Source of the DNA: Fodinicurvata sp. EGI_FJ10296
Lineage (GTDB): Bacteria; Pseudomonadota; Alphaproteobacteria; DSM-16000; Inquilinaceae
DNA: 64,000 nucleotides
Reading direction: 5' to 3'
Assembly (NCBI RefSeq): GCF_040712075.1
Contig: NZ_JBFCVL010000005.1
Coordinates: 1-64,000 of the forward strand
Shown here: piece by piece, positions 1 to 10,047 of the stretch
How positions within the stretch are numbered: the first letter of the stretch is position 1
How the letters are laid out: every line of letters begins with the position of its first letter
Position numbers and translations under genes: made by a program
The notes under the pieces: generated by a model
What the model was told of the DNA's origin: nothing
Databases searched by the model: none
Seen by the model: only the letters and a program-made list of their open reading frames with translations

Positions 1-212
1 GCGCTCAATCGGAAGAATGCCCTCTTCGCCGGGCATGACGAAGGCGGCCGGACCTGGGGCCGCATCGCCTCGCTCATCGAAACGGCCAAAATGAACGGCA
101 TCGATCCTTGTGCGTAACTGAAGGCCATGCTCGAAGCACCCGACAAGGGCATCCGAAGAGCCGGATCGACGAACTGTTACGCTGGAAGTACAAAGCGCCG
201 TCAACCCCTTAA
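1..212 (+). pseudogene. IS66-type transposase, C-terminal remnant
   Basis: The first frame reads ALNRKNALFAGHDEGG, then WGRIASLIETAKMNGIDP, which is the characteristic C-terminal block of IS66-family (TnpC/DDE) transposases. An in-frame TAA at 115-117 interrupts it where the family continues with a Leu-Lys stretch. The typical end (KSRIDELLRWKYK) is then recovered only in another frame, from about 156 to the stop at 210-212, so at least one base has been lost near 150-156. The 5' part lies outside the window. With a nonsense and a frameshift mutation this copy cannot encode an active transposase. It lies just upstream of the nuo operon. Confidence 0.8.
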
Positions 213-240
213 TCCAAGGGGTTCCCGCCGCGAACGCTGT
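213..240 (+). mobile_element. possible right end of the IS66 remnant
   Basis: Directly after the transposase remnant comes a GC-rich stretch ending in GAACGCTGTT. IS66 elements usually end in a terminal repeat of the type GCTTAC preceded by a G/C-rich stretch, so this may be the decayed right end. Only one end is in the window and no target duplication can be checked, so this is tentative. Confidence 0.25.
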
Positions 241-382
241 TGTCGCATCACGTCGTTCTAGACACTGGGCTGACGATTCCCATGAATGCGGTATTTGACG
301 CTGCGACTCGCCGGGCCTCGGAATGCCTGGCAGCAGACGCGCGGTGCGGCACTGCTTCACTCGCTGATTCCGTGGATTTCCC

Positions 383-411
383 TTCCTTTCGCGGGATGAG
401 GGTCTTATATA
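383..411 (+). promoter_or_regulatory. weak candidate promoter for the nuo operon
   Basis: A TATATA box at 406-411 is preceded, 17 bases upstream, by TTCCTT (383-388), a poor -35. It is the most AT-rich promoter-like site in the 269 bases between the IS remnant and nuoA, and would give a leader of about 65 bases. I see no gene or tRNA in 241-481. The call rests on box similarity and position only. Confidence 0.25.
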
Positions 412-481
412 GGCGTTGCAAAATGATTGGTGTGGCGGGTTGCCCGCTCGCCTGGTTCACCCGAATGTGCCGAGGGGCTTG

Positions 482-850
482 ATGTCAACCAACCTCCTGG
501 CGGACTATTTCCCCATCCTGGTATTCCTCGGATTGGCGGCCGCCATATCTCTGGGGGCCGTAGTGGCCTCTCTGATTCTCGGACGGCAGAACCCGGATGT
601 GGAGAAAGTTTCCGCGTATGAGTGCGGCTTTGAGCCGTTTCAAGACGCGCGGTCGCGGTTCGATGTGCGCTTCTACCTGGTCGCAATTCTGTTCATCATC
701 TTTGATCTGGAAGTCGCGTTCCTTTTCCCGTGGGCAATCGTTCTCGGCGATATCGGAATGTTCGGGTTCTGGTCGATGATTATATTTCTGGGGATTTTGA
801 CCATCGGGTTCGTTTACGAGTGGAAGAAGGGGGCGCTGGAATGGGAGTAG
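482..850 (+). CDS. nuoA: NADH-quinone oxidoreductase subunit A
   Basis: Small membrane subunit of complex I (122 residues), which helps form the quinone channel at the junction of the peripheral and membrane arms. Three hydrophobic segments are visible at about 11-33, 63-88 and 92-112. The conserved loop YECGFEP lies at 46-52, and the acidic DLE of the second helix at 75-77. I chose ATG 482 because it gives the usual family N-terminus (short polar start, then the first helix); an ATG at 416 would add 22 residues with no family resemblance. It is the first gene of nuoA-N and its last ten bases overlap nuoB. Confidence 0.97.
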   Translation: MSTNLLADYFPILVFLGLAAAISLGAVVASLILGRQNPDVEKVSAYECGFEPFQDARSRFDVRFYLVAILFIIFDLEVAFLFPWAIVLGDIGMFGFWSMIIFLGILTIGFVYEWKKGALEWE

Positions 851-1410
851 CACTCAACCAACCGCGGCCGCCGGTAAGCGGCAAGTCGGATACCGGCTTG
901 CCGCCTGTTTCGGACACCAATCCGTTCGTTACCGCCGCCGCCACCGAACTCCAGGACAAGGGCTTCCTTGTCGCTAAGTTCGATGCACTGCTTAACTGGT
1001 CGCGTACCGGTTCGCTGTGGCCGATGACCTTCGGCTTGGCTTGCTGCGCCGTCGAAATGATGCATGCGTATTCGGCCCGATATGACCTGGACCGTCTTGG
1101 TGTCATCCCCCGTCCAAGTCCGCGACAGAGCGACGTGATGATCGTGGCGGGAACGCTGACCAACAAGATGGCCCCGGCGTTGCGCAAGGTATATGACCAG
1201 ATGGCAGAGCCGCGCTGGGTCATATCCATGGGCTCCTGTGCGAATGGGGGAGGGTACTACCACTATTCGTACTCTGTCGTACGGGGCTGCGACCGAATCG
1301 TTCCTGTCGATATCTATGTGCCCGGCTGCCCGCCTACGGCCGAAGCGTTGGTGTATGGCATAATGCAGCTGCAAAAGAAGATCCGGCGCGGCACCTCCAT
1401 TGCGCGATAG
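841..1410 (+). CDS. nuoB: NADH-quinone oxidoreductase subunit B
   Basis: The complex I subunit carrying the terminal [4Fe-4S] cluster N2, which passes electrons to quinone (189 residues, peripheral arm). The expected ligands are present: the tandem Cys68-Cys69 in [10 protein letters not shown], Cys133 in MGSCANGGG and Cys163 in VPGCPPT. The N-terminal 25 residues are Pro/Ser-rich and variable, as is common in this family. ATG 841 overlaps the nuoA stop by ten bases, suggesting translational coupling. Confidence 0.98.
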   Translation: MGVALNQPRPPVSGKSDTGLPPVSDTNPFVTAAATELQDKGFLVAKFDALLNWSRTGSLWPMTFGLACCAVEMMHAYSARYDLDRLGVIPRPSPRQSDVMIVAGTLTNKMAPALRKVYDQMAEPRWVISMGSCANGGGYYHYSYSVVRGCDRIVPVDIYVPGCPPTAEALVYGIMQLQKKIRRGTSIAR

Positions 1411-1438
1411 GGCTGCCCGCAAGAAGTCTGGAGTAGCG

Positions 1439-2080
1439 ATGATAACCGACGAAACCCTACGTGATCTGGGGGGCTACGTTGAGGGCGCCCTTGACCCCGA
1501 TATTCTGGACTGGCGAATCCATGTGGGTCAGCTAGCGGTAACAGTCCGGCGCGGTGCGGTCGAAAAAATACTCAAATGGCTGCGCGACGACTCCAAGTGC
1601 CGATTCACGCAGTTGGTTGACCTATCCGGAGTCGATTATCCGGATAGGGACGAGAGATTCGAAATTATCTATAATCTTCTTAGTCTGACGCACAATCAAC
1701 GAATTCGTATTTGTGTTACGACTGACGAAGACACACCTGTACCGAGTGTGTCGTCTGTTTTCCCGTGCGCAGTTTGGTATGAGCGCGAGGCATGGGATAT
1801 GTATGGCGTGTTCTTTTCAGATAATCCGGATCTCCGCCGAATCCTTACGGATTACGGGTTCCAGGGGCATCCATTGCGAAAGGACTTTCCACTGACGGGA
1901 TACGTGGAATTGCGATACGACACCGAGCAAAAGCGTGTAGTTTATGAGCCTGTTCAGTTGACTCAGGAATTTCGGAGTTTCGATTTCCTTAGCCCTTGGG
2001 AGGGAATGACGCGCGAATTGCTTCCCGGCGATGAAAAGGCCGAGCACAATGATAGCGACGCCGGTCCGGCCAAGTCTTAA
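1439..2080 (+). CDS. nuoC: NADH-quinone oxidoreductase subunit C
   Basis: The 30-kDa peripheral-arm subunit of complex I (213 residues), a stand-alone NuoC rather than the NuoCD fusion of enterics. The family signature around [12 protein letters not shown] and [15 protein letters not shown] is clear, followed by the acidic C-terminus. Start ATG 1439 is preceded by GGAG at 1429-1432; upstream in-frame starts would run back into nuoB. Confidence 0.96.
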   Translation: MITDETLRDLGGYVEGALDPDILDWRIHVGQLAVTVRRGAVEKILKWLRDDSKCRFTQLVDLSGVDYPDRDERFEIIYNLLSLTHNQRIRICVTTDEDTPVPSVSSVFPCAVWYEREAWDMYGVFFSDNPDLRRILTDYGFQGHPLRKDFPLTGYVELRYDTEQKRVVYEPVQLTQEFRSFDFLSPWEGMTRELLPGDEKAEHNDSDAGPAKS

Positions 2081-2090
2081 GGAGCCCAGG

Positions 2091-3278
2091 ATGTCGGAGG
2101 AACAATCTATTCGGCCGTTTACGATGAACTTTGGGCCGCAGCACCCTGCGGCTCACGGCGTTCTTCGTCTGGTTCTAGAGATGGATGGTGAAGTTGTCGA
2201 ACGAGCCGATCCTCATATCGGGCTGCTTCATCGCGGTACCGAAAAGCTGATCGAGTATAAGACCTATCAGCAGGCTGTGCCCTATTTTGATCGGCTAGAC
2301 TATGTAGCGCCAATGAGTCAGGAGCACGCCTTTGCCATCGCTACTGAGCGGCTGCTGGGGATCGAGGTGCCGGAGCGCGGCCAATATATCAGGGTGTTGT
2401 TCGCAGAAATTTCGCGAATTCTAAATCATGTGCTGAATCTCACGACTTTCATTCTCGACCTGGGCGCCATCACGCCCATGCTCTGGGGCTTCGAAGAACG
2501 CGAAGTCATGATGGGTTTCTATGAGAAGGTGTCTGGCGCCCGACTTCATGCGAACTATTTCCGCCCCGGCGGGGTGTACCAGGACATGCCTCCCGGCCTC
2601 GCCGACGAAATCGGCGAATACTTCGAAAAAGATTTCCCCAAATTCGTGGATGATCTGGAGACACTTGTCTCCGGGAACCGCATATTCAGGCAGCGCACGG
2701 TCGATATTGGTGTGGTGACACTGGAGCAGGCTCTGGCGTGGGGATTCACCGGGCCGATGTTGCGGGCGAGCAACTGCGAATGGGATTTGCGCAAGGCTCA
2801 GCCATATGAGGTTTATGACCGTCTCGATTTCGACATTCCGGTTGGCCTTACCGGCGACTGTTATGCGCGCTATCTGGTTCGCATAGAAGAAATGCGACAG
2901 TCGATGCGCATCATTAAGCAGTGTCTTGAGCAGATGCCAAAAGATGGTCCTGTGAAGGTCAATGACAGAAAGATTTCGCCGCCACCGCGGGCCGAGATGA
3001 AGCGTTCGATGGAAGCGCTGATTCATCATTTCAAGCTGTACACCGAAGGGTATCACGTACCCGCCGGTGAGGTGTACGCGGCTGTCGAGGCACCGAAGGG
3101 GGAATTTGGCGTCTTCCTGGTGGCCGATGGGACAAACCGGCCATACCGCTGCCGGATACGTGCGCCGGGATTTGCGCACCTCCAGGGAATGGATTTTATG
3201 AGCAGGGGGCATATGTTGGCCGACACGGTCGCCTTGATTGGCTCCATGGACGTTGTGTTCGGGGAGATTGACCGATGA
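2091..3278 (+). CDS. nuoD: NADH-quinone oxidoreductase subunit D
   Basis: The 49-kDa subunit (395 residues) that forms most of the quinone-binding pocket together with NuoB; it is related to the [NiFe]-hydrogenase large subunit. Visible signatures are [17 protein letters not shown] near the N-terminus, [12 protein letters not shown], and the C-terminal stretch ending [15 protein letters not shown] 2091 follows an AAGGAG site at 2079-2084, six bases upstream, that overlaps the nuoC stop. The gene ends in an ATGA overlap with nuoE. Confidence 0.98.
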   Translation: MSEEQSIRPFTMNFGPQHPAAHGVLRLVLEMDGEVVERADPHIGLLHRGTEKLIEYKTYQQAVPYFDRLDYVAPMSQEHAFAIATERLLGIEVPERGQYIRVLFAEISRILNHVLNLTTFILDLGAITPMLWGFEEREVMMGFYEKVSGARLHANYFRPGGVYQDMPPGLADEIGEYFEKDFPKFVDDLETLVSGNRIFRQRTVDIGVVTLEQALAWGFTGPMLRASNCEWDLRKAQPYEVYDRLDFDIPVGLTGDCYARYLVRIEEMRQSMRIIKQCLEQMPKDGPVKVNDRKISPPPRAEMKRSMEALIHHFKLYTEGYHVPAGEVYAAVEAPKGEFGVFLVADGTNRPYRCRIRAPGFAHLQGMDFMSRGHMLADTVALIGSMDVVFGEIDR

Positions 3279-4030
3279 CTTTTGGGAAGCCGGCCGGGCC
3301 GGAGCTTCAACCGGCCACTTTCGCCTTCACGGAGGAAAACCTGAGCCGCGCGAACGAGATTATCGCGTATTATCCTCCCGGAAACCAGCAGTCAGCGGTC
3401 ATGCCATTGCTATGGCTGGCGCAGAAACAGCACGACAACTGGCTGCCTCGCGCGGCCATGGATTATGTCGCCGACATGCTGTCCATCCCCAGGATCCGGG
3501 CGTATGAAGTCGCGTCGTTCTATTCCATGTATAATCCCGCGCCGGTGGGAAAATTTCATTTGCAGGTGTGCACGACGACACCGTGCTGGCTTTGCAATTC
3601 CGACTCTGTCGTCAAGGCAGTCACGGACACCGCGGGGGTAGGGCCGGGGCATTCGTCGGATGACGGGATGTTCACCGTTACGGAAGTTGAATGCCTTGGT
3701 GCCTGCGTGAATGGACCGGTAGTTCAGGTAAACGACGACTACTATGAAGATCTGGACTACGATTCCACGGTCGCGCTGATCAACGATCTGAAAGCAGGCA
3801 AGAACGTGCTCAAGGGGTCGCAGAAGCGTCGGATCGGAAGCATGGCGGCAACAGGACCGACGAGTCTCAAGGATCTTCAACCGAAGGCGCCCGCCGAACC
3901 GGCGAGCAACGGATCGGAAGGATCGCCGTTGGAAGCGGCCGGCGGCATTCCACCGGAAATTCGGGTTGCCCATGACCGGGCCATGCACCTCGCATCCAAA
4001 GCCCAGGGCCGCAACGAGGAGGCATCCTGA
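3275..4030 (+). CDS. nuoE: NADH-quinone oxidoreductase subunit E
   Basis: The 24-kDa thioredoxin-fold subunit holding the [2Fe-2S] cluster N1a of the NADH module (251 residues). The four ligands fit the family: Cys99 and Cys104 in VCTTTPC, and Cys140 and Cys144 in VECLGAC. The core ends near residue 185. About 65 further residues are rich in Ala, Pro, Ser and Glu and look disordered. Such tails occur in alphaproteobacterial NuoE, but this one makes the protein clearly longer than the roughly 165-residue core. It overlaps nuoD by four bases and nuoF by one. Confidence 0.96.
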   Translation: MTFGKPAGPELQPATFAFTEENLSRANEIIAYYPPGNQQSAVMPLLWLAQKQHDNWLPRAAMDYVADMLSIPRIRAYEVASFYSMYNPAPVGKFHLQVCTTTPCWLCNSDSVVKAVTDTAGVGPGHSSDDGMFTVTEVECLGACVNGPVVQVNDDYYEDLDYDSTVALINDLKAGKNVLKGSQKRRIGSMAATGPTSLKDLQPKAPAEPASNGSEGSPLEAAGGIPPEIRVAHDRAMHLASKAQGRNEEAS

Positions 4031-5328
4031 TGCTTCGTGACGAAGATCGCATTTTCACCAATCTTTATGGTTGGCACGACTGGTCGCTCGATGGCGCGAA
4101 GAGTCGCGGAGTATGGAGCAACACCAAGGACTTGCTGGCGCTGGGGCGCGAGAAGATCGTCGAGGAGATCAAGGCATCGGGACTTCGAGGTCGAGGCGGC
4201 GCCGGCTTCCCGACTGGCATGAAATGGTCGTTCATGCCAAAGGAGAGCCCGGACGGCCGGCCGAGCTACCTCGTGATCAATGCCGACGAGTCCGAACCGG
4301 GCACATGCAAGGATCGCGAAATACTCCGCCACGATCCTCATCGGCTGATCGAGGGGGCGCTTGTTGCGTCCTTCGCCATGGGCGCGCATGCCTGCTACAT
4401 CTATATTCGCGGAGAATTTTACAACGAGGGCACCGAAGTCGCTCGCGCCATTGGCGAAGCATATGAAGCTGGATTGATCGGGCCGAACGCCTGTGGGTCC
4501 GGATGGGATTTCGACCTGTATCTTCACCGCGGCGCCGGCGCCTATATCTGCGGCGAAGAAACGGCACTGCTGGAAAGCCTCGAAGGCAAAAAGGGGATGC
4601 CGCGGAACAAGCCGCCATTCCCCGCACAGGCTGGCCTTTGGGGATGCCCGACGACTGTCAACAACGTCGAATCGATCGCTGTAACACCGGAAATTCTTCG
4701 TCGCGGGTCCGAATGGTTCGCCAACCTTGGCCGACCGAAGAACAGCGGCACCAAGCTTTTCTGCATTTCCGGTCATGTGAACAATCCGTGCAACGTGGAA
4801 GAAGAGCTCGGTATATCGCTCCGCGAGTTGATCGATAAGCATGCAGGCGGTGTCCGTGGTGGGTGGGACAATCTACTGGCGGTCCTTCCCGGAGGGAGTT
4901 CGACACCGGTCATACCCAAGGACGTTTGCGACAACGTCCTGATGGATTTCGATTCGCTGAAGGAAGTGCAGTCGGGTCTCGGTACGGCTGGCGTCATCGT
5001 CATGGACAAGTCGACCGATATCGTTTACGCCATCGCGCGTTTGTCGCATTTCTACATGCACGAGAGCTGTGGACAGTGCACGCCGTGCCGAGAAGGCACC
5101 GGCTGGATCTACAGGGTCATGAAGCGCATGGTCCGAGGTAACGCCCGGGCCGAAGAGATCGACCTTCTTCTCGAGGTCACCAAAGAGATGGAGGGACACA
5201 CGATCTGTGCGCATGGCGATGCCGCAGCTTGGCCCGTACAGGGATTGATCAGGCATTTCCGACCGGAGATGGAGCGCCGGATTCGCGAGTACCGCGATGC
5301 GACACATTCGGCCGCCGCCGCTGAGTAG
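4030..5328 (+). CDS. nuoF: NADH-quinone oxidoreductase subunit F
   Basis: The 51-kDa NADH-oxidising subunit (432 residues), which binds NADH and FMN and carries [4Fe-4S] cluster N3. The Gly-rich dinucleotide/FMN site [13 protein letters not shown] lies at about 54-66. The cluster motif [13 protein letters not shown] lies near residue 345, with the fourth Cys in [13 protein letters not shown]. Length and order match the family. The start ATG sits in a TGATG junction with nuoE. Confidence 0.98.
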   Translation: MLRDEDRIFTNLYGWHDWSLDGAKSRGVWSNTKDLLALGREKIVEEIKASGLRGRGGAGFPTGMKWSFMPKESPDGRPSYLVINADESEPGTCKDREILRHDPHRLIEGALVASFAMGAHACYIYIRGEFYNEGTEVARAIGEAYEAGLIGPNACGSGWDFDLYLHRGAGAYICGEETALLESLEGKKGMPRNKPPFPAQAGLWGCPTTVNNVESIAVTPEILRRGSEWFANLGRPKNSGTKLFCISGHVNNPCNVEEELGISLRELIDKHAGGVRGGWDNLLAVLPGGSSTPVIPKDVCDNVLMDFDSLKEVQSGLGTAGVIVMDKSTDIVYAIARLSHFYMHESCGQCTPCREGTGWIYRVMKRMVRGNARAEEIDLLLEVTKEMEGHTICAHGDAAAWPVQGLIRHFRPEMERRIREYRDATHSAAAAE

Positions 5329-5340
5329 AGGGACGACACG

Positions 5341-7392
5341 ATGCCAAAACTCACCATTGACGGTCACGAGATCGAGGTGGAGCCGGGGACCAACGTTCTC
5401 CAGGCTTGTGAGATGCTGGGGATCGAGATCCCCCGTTTCTGCTATCACGACCGACTGTCGGTGCCCGCCAATTGCCGGATGTGTCTGGTCGAGATGGAGC
5501 GGGCGCCGAAACCGATCCCGTCATGCGCCATGCCGGTTGGCGAGGGGATGGTCATCCATACGGATAGTGAGAAGGTCCATAAGGCCCGCAAGGGCGTCAT
5601 GGAATTTCTGCTGATCAATCATCCACTCGACTGCCCGATCTGCGACCAGGGTGGAGAATGCGATCTTCAGGATCAGGCGATGGCCTACGGTTTTGATCGG
5701 GGCCGTTTTGAAGAAAACAAGCGCGCAGTGACCGAGAAATACCTGGGTCCGCTGATCAAGACATTCATGACACGCTGCATCCATTGCACTCGCTGCGTTC
5801 GCTTTGCCGACGAAATCGCTGGCGCACCGGAAATGGGTGCTACCGGCCGTGGCGAGAATATGGAGATTGGCACTTATATCGAATCGGCAATTTCTTCAGA
5901 ACTTTCTGGCAATATGATCGATATCTGCCCCGTCGGGGCGTTGACGTCGAAGCCCTATGCGTTTGCCGCGCGTCCATGGGAATTACGGCGGACACCGTCC
6001 GTTGACGTCCATGATGCTGTCGGCTCAAACATCAGTTTGGGCGGTCGTGGCGGCGAAATCATGCGGGTACTGCCGCGGCTTCACGAGGACGTGAACGAAG
6101 AGTGGATTTCCGACAAGACTCGATTTGCCTATGACGGATTGCGTCGTCAGCGTCTGGATCGCCCCTATGTCAGACGCGACGGGCGTTTGCAGCCGGCATC
6201 CTGGGATGAAGCTTTCGCCGTGATCGCTGACAGGTTCGGTGACCTCGATGGCAAGCAGATCGCGGCAATAGCCGGCGACCTTTGCGACGTCGAATCCATG
6301 TTCACCTTGAAGATGCTGATGGACCGACTGGGATCGCCGAATATTGATTGTCGGCAGGACGGTGCAAAGCTCGACCCCAACCTCCGTTCATCCTACGTGT
6401 TCAATACGACGATCAGGGGGATCGAGGATGCCGACGCCATCCTTATCGTTGGGTCCAACCCCCGGACCGAGGCGGCGATACTGAACGCACGCATTCGAAA
6501 GCGGTGGCTGAAGGGCGGCATGAGTATCGGCGTGGTGGGGCCGCAGGCGGATCTTTCGTATCCTACAATGTATATAGGCGCCGGGCCGGGATCGCTTGCC
6601 GAAATTCTCAATGGCAACCACAGTTTCGCGGATGTGCTCAAGCAGGCAAGCAATCCCATGATCATCGTGGGGCAAGGTGCGCTGGCGAGAGACGACGGGT
6701 CGGCAATTCTTTCGAAATGCCGATCCATCGCCGAGCAGTCAGGAATGATTCGCGACGATTGGAACGGATTCAACGTCCTGCATACGGCTGCCTCCCGCGT
6801 TGGGGGCCTGGATTGTGGATTTGTTCCGGGCGAGGGCGGGCTCGACACGGACGGTATTCTCGATGGCGCAGCTTCAGGGGCAATCAAGGCGGTGTGGCTG
6901 CATGGCGCCGATGAGATCAACATGGAAGCTCTCGGCGACGCCTTCGTCGTCTATCAGGGTACTCATGGTGACCGTGGTGCGCATCGCGCCGATGTTATCC
7001 TGCCTGGCGCAGCTCACACGGAAAAGAACGGCATCTACGTCAACACCGAGGGACGTGTTCAGCTTGGCCGCATGGCTGTATTTCCGATCGGCGAGGGCCG
7101 CGAGGATTGGAAGATCCACCGGGCACTAAGCGATCGGCTCGGGAAGTCGTTGCCGTTCGATTCTCTGCAGGACGTCCGCATGGCGCTTGCTACTGCTGCT
7201 CCGGTATTCCAGGAGATTGATGTGTGCCATGCGAACCCATGGGGTGAGTTCGGTGCAGTTGGATCCGTTTCGGACCAACCCTTTACCTCGCCCGTGTCGA
7301 TATTCTATATGACGGATCCGATCACGCGGGCATCAGAAACAATGGCGAAATGCGTCGAGGAAATCCTCGGCCATGCGGAAGCAGCGGAGTAG
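5341..7392 (+). CDS. nuoG: NADH-quinone oxidoreductase subunit G
   Basis: The 75-kDa subunit (683 residues), which carries several Fe-S clusters linking NuoE/F to NuoI. The N-terminal ferredoxin-like part shows CYHDRLSVPANCRMCLVE, then CDQGGECDLQDQAM and CIHCTRCVRFADE, the ligand sets for clusters N1b, N5 and N4. The rest is a degenerate molybdopterin-oxidoreductase domain. The length is the compact alphaproteobacterial/mitochondrial form rather than the roughly 900-residue enteric form. It starts 12 bases after nuoF. Confidence 0.98.
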   Translation: MPKLTIDGHEIEVEPGTNVLQACEMLGIEIPRFCYHDRLSVPANCRMCLVEMERAPKPIPSCAMPVGEGMVIHTDSEKVHKARKGVMEFLLINHPLDCPICDQGGECDLQDQAMAYGFDRGRFEENKRAVTEKYLGPLIKTFMTRCIHCTRCVRFADEIAGAPEMGATGRGENMEIGTYIESAISSELSGNMIDICPVGALTSKPYAFAARPWELRRTPSVDVHDAVGSNISLGGRGGEIMRVLPRLHEDVNEEWISDKTRFAYDGLRRQRLDRPYVRRDGRLQPASWDEAFAVIADRFGDLDGKQIAAIAGDLCDVESMFTLKMLMDRLGSPNIDCRQDGAKLDPNLRSSYVFNTTIRGIEDADAILIVGSNPRTEAAILNARIRKRWLKGGMSIGVVGPQADLSYPTMYIGAGPGSLAEILNGNHSFADVLKQASNPMIIVGQGALARDDGSAILSKCRSIAEQSGMIRDDWNGFNVLHTAASRVGGLDCGFVPGEGGLDTDGILDGAASGAIKAVWLHGADEINMEALGDAFVVYQGTHGDRGAHRADVILPGAAHTEKNGIYVNTEGRVQLGRMAVFPIGEGREDWKIHRALSDRLGKSLPFDSLQDVRMALATAAPVFQEIDVCHANPWGEFGAVGSVSDQPFTSPVSIFYMTDPITRASETMAKCVEEILGHAEAAE

Positions 7393-7401
7393 CGAAGACC
7401 G

Positions 7402-8412
7402 ATGCATTTCTGGAACGACTACGCGTGGCCGTTGGCAATCATCGTGATGCAGTGTTTGGCGATCGTCGGACCGCTGCTGATAGCCGTCGCCTATCTCGTC
7501 TACGCCGAACGCAAAGTTATGGGCGCGATGCAACTCCGGCAGGGGCCGATGACTGTCGGCCCCTTTGGTCTGCTGCAGTCCGTTGCCGACGGATTGAAGC
7601 TGCTGACCAAGGAAACCATCATCCCTGCAGGGGCCAACCGCATCGTCTTCCTGCTTGCGCCGATGATCACTTTCCTGCTCAGCCTCGTCGCGTGGGCCGT
7701 CATTCCCTTTGGTGAAGGACTGATGGTTGCCGACATCAATGTCGGCATCCTGTACCTGTTTGCGATTTCGTCTCTTGGCGTGTACGGCATCATCATGGCC
7801 GGATGGGCATCGAACTCGAAATACGCTTTTCTCGGCGCCCTGCGGTCGGCTGCCCAGATGGTCTCTTATGAGGTCTCGATCGGCTTCGTCATTATTACCG
7901 TCCTTCTATGCGTAGGATCGTTGCGCCTGACGGATATCGTTTTGGCGCAGCAGGGGCTTTGGTTTGCTATCCCCTTGTTGCCGATGTTCGTGATCTTCTT
8001 TGTGTCCGCGCTGGCCGAAACCAATCGGGCACCGTTCGATCTTCCCGAAGGTGAGTCGGAGCTGGTCGGCGGCTACAACGTCGAGTATTCGGCCATGCCA
8101 TTCGCCCTGTTTTTCCTCGGCGAATACGCAAACATGATCCTGATGAGTGCGATGACAACTATCCTGTTCCTGGGAGGTTGGTTGCCGCCGTTCAACATCG
8201 CGCCGTTCACCTGGATTCCAGGGCCACTCTGGTTCATCGCCAAGATCCTGCTGTGTCTGTTCGTATTCATCTGGGTGCGAGCGACGTTCCCGCGTTTCCG
8301 TTACGACCAGCTCATGAGGCTGGGTTGGAAGGTGTTCTTGCCGTTCTCACTGCTATGGGTGGTACTTACGGCCGGGTTCCTCGTTGCTTTCGACATGCTG
8401 CCGAACACGTGA
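7402..8412 (+). CDS. nuoH: NADH-quinone oxidoreductase subunit H
   Basis: Membrane subunit (336 residues, about eight helices) linking the quinone site to the proton-pumping arm. Typical family stretches are [16 protein letters not shown], the acidic loop [20 protein letters not shown] and [18 protein letters not shown]. It starts nine bases after nuoG and is followed by a 70-base gap before nuoI. Confidence 0.98.
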   Translation: MHFWNDYAWPLAIIVMQCLAIVGPLLIAVAYLVYAERKVMGAMQLRQGPMTVGPFGLLQSVADGLKLLTKETIIPAGANRIVFLLAPMITFLLSLVAWAVIPFGEGLMVADINVGILYLFAISSLGVYGIIMAGWASNSKYAFLGALRSAAQMVSYEVSIGFVIITVLLCVGSLRLTDIVLAQQGLWFAIPLLPMFVIFFVSALAETNRAPFDLPEGESELVGGYNVEYSAMPFALFFLGEYANMILMSAMTTILFLGGWLPPFNIAPFTWIPGPLWFIAKILLCLFVFIWVRATFPRFRYDQLMRLGWKVFLPFSLLWVVLTAGFLVAFDMLPNT

Positions 8413-8482
8413 ATAGCGAGCGGCCGGTAAGGAAGGCGCGTCCGACGCGCTCAATGCATCGATCTGATGGAAGGTCTGAACA

Positions 8483-8971
8483 ATGGGTGTGATGGATCGA
8501 ACGGCGCGGAGTCTGCTATTGGGCGAAATCGTCCAGGGGCTCAGCCTGACGTTCAGATACATGTTCAAGCCCAAGGTTACGCTGAACTATCCCTACGAAA
8601 AGGGACCACTCAGTCCGCGTTTCCGAGGCGAACATGCGCTGCGCCGGTATCCAAACGGCGAGGAGAGGTGCATCGCATGTAAGCTTTGCGAGGCTATCTG
8701 TCCGGCACTGGCGATTACGATCGAAGCAGAGCCAAGAGAGGATGGTAGTCGGCGAACGACTCGGTACGACATTGACATGACGAAATGCATCTATTGCGGC
8801 ATGTGCCAGGAAGCCTGTCCGGTGGATGCGATCGTGGAAGGGCCGAATTTCGAGTTTTCGGCCGAAACACGCGAGGAATTGTATTACAACAAGCAGAAGC
8901 TGCTCGAAAACGGTGATCGGTGGGAGCCTCAGCTGGCCGCAAACATTGCGGCCGATGCTCCTTACCGCTAA
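8483..8971 (+). CDS. nuoI: NADH-quinone oxidoreductase subunit I
   Basis: The 23-kDa ferredoxin-type subunit (162 residues) with two [4Fe-4S] clusters (N6a and N6b) that pass electrons to NuoB. The two motifs are [12 protein letters not shown] and [12 protein letters not shown], each followed by the family's conserved Val/Ala-Asp-Ala-Ile type stretch. The start ATG lies after a 70-base spacer, and the N-terminal amphipathic segment matches the family. Confidence 0.97.
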   Translation: MGVMDRTARSLLLGEIVQGLSLTFRYMFKPKVTLNYPYEKGPLSPRFRGEHALRRYPNGEERCIACKLCEAICPALAITIEAEPREDGSRRTTRYDIDMTKCIYCGMCQEACPVDAIVEGPNFEFSAETREELYYNKQKLLENGDRWEPQLAANIAADAPYR

Positions 8972-8981
8972 AACCGCCGCA

Positions 8982-8995
8982 CGGCCTTCGGGCCG
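8982..8995 (+). promoter_or_regulatory. UUCG-capped hairpin in the nuoI-nuoJ gap
   Basis: CGGCC, TTCG, GGCCG forms a five-bp GC stem closed by a UUCG tetraloop, in the 132-base gap between nuoI and nuoJ, the longest gap in the operon. There is no U-tract, so it is more likely an RNA stability or processing element, or a 3' boundary protecting the upstream message, than a full terminator. Confidence 0.4.
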
Positions 8996-9103
8996 CACGG
9001 ACCGCGCATTCCCCTCCTGGGTGAAGCGCCTACGCCATGCGCGGTGCCGCCAAGCCGGCATCGCCATCCCCTTTTTCTCCCATCTGCGCGGGAGCGTACG
9101 AAT

Positions 9104-9721
9104 ATGATCGTTCAGGCCTTGGCATTCTATATGTTTGCCGGTGTGGCGGTGGCCTCGGGTATCATGGTCATATCGGCCCGGAACCCCGTTCACTCGGTGC
9201 TGTTTCTCATTCTGGCATTCTTCAACGCCGCTGGCCTGTTCGTCCTGATGGGCGCCGAGTTTCTGGCGATGATACTGGTGGTCGTTTATGTCGGCGCTGT
9301 GGCGGTTCTCTTCCTCTTCGTCGTCATGATGCTGGACATCAGTTTCTCCGAACTTCGGAAGGGCGCGCTGCAGTACCTGCCTTTCGGTGCCCTGATTGGT
9401 CTCATTCTGCTGATCGAGCTGGTCCTGATTTTCGGCACCTGGACCGTGTCAGGATCGATTGAACTCGCCGCGAGGGCGCCGACACCGGATCCCGATATGG
9501 TGACCAATACGGCGGCGTTGGGACAATTGATTTACACGCAGTATGTCTATCTCTTCCAGGCAGCTGGCTTGATCCTGCTGGTCGCGATGATCGGGGCCAT
9601 CGTCCTGACACTGCGTCATCGACCTGGCGTAAGGCGTCAGAATGTAAGTAACCAGCTGGCGCGTACGCGCGATCAGGCGGTTGCCATTCGCAAAGTCAAA
9701 AGCGGCGGAGGTGTGCAGTAA
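9104..9721 (+). CDS. nuoJ: NADH-quinone oxidoreductase subunit J
   Basis: Membrane subunit (205 residues, five helices). The N-terminal half is strongly hydrophobic and ends in a basic tail. The conserved pi-bulge-type helix region [19 protein letters not shown] is present. I chose ATG 9104 because it begins directly before the first helix; an earlier in-frame ATG would add a Pro/Arg/His-rich stretch unlike the family. The stop overlaps the nuoK start in TAATG. Confidence 0.96.
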   Translation: MIVQALAFYMFAGVAVASGIMVISARNPVHSVLFLILAFFNAAGLFVLMGAEFLAMILVVVYVGAVAVLFLFVVMMLDISFSELRKGALQYLPFGALIGLILLIELVLIFGTWTVSGSIELAARAPTPDPDMVTNTAALGQLIYTQYVYLFQAAGLILLVAMIGAIVLTLRHRPGVRRQNVSNQLARTRDQAVAIRKVKSGGGVQ

Positions 9722-10035
9722 TGGGCATCGAAATCGGCCTTGGTCACTATCTTACGGTCGCAGCAATTCTGTTTACACTCGGAATATTCGGCATCTTCCT
9801 CAATCGGCGGAACGTCATAATCATTTTAATGTCCATCGAGTTGATGCTCTTGGCTGTGAACATCAACCTTGTTGCTTTTTCGACTGCTATGAATGACCTC
9901 GGCGGACAGATATTTGCAATCTTTGTTCTGACGGTCGCCGCAGCCGAAGCCGCCATTGGCCTGGCTATTCTGGTGGTCTATTTCCGTAATCGCGGCACAA
10001 TCGCGGTCGCCGACATCAACCTGATGAAAGGCTGA
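9721..10035 (+). CDS. nuoK: NADH-quinone oxidoreductase subunit K
   Basis: Small three-helix membrane subunit (104 residues), homologous to MrpC. The conserved Glu residues in the helices ([10 protein letters not shown] and [11 protein letters not shown]), which take part in proton translocation, are both present. It overlaps nuoJ by one base and precedes nuoL by 12 bases. Confidence 0.98.
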   Translation: MGIEIGLGHYLTVAAILFTLGIFGIFLNRRNVIIILMSIELMLLAVNINLVAFSTAMNDLGGQIFAIFVLTVAAAEAAIGLAILVVYFRNRGTIAVADINLMKG

Positions 10036-10047
10036 GGAACCCCTTCC

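Noticed and set aside
240-482. An 80-residue open frame between the IS remnant and nuoA
   Set aside because: It overlaps the likely promoter and leader, has no recognisable motif and no ribosome site.
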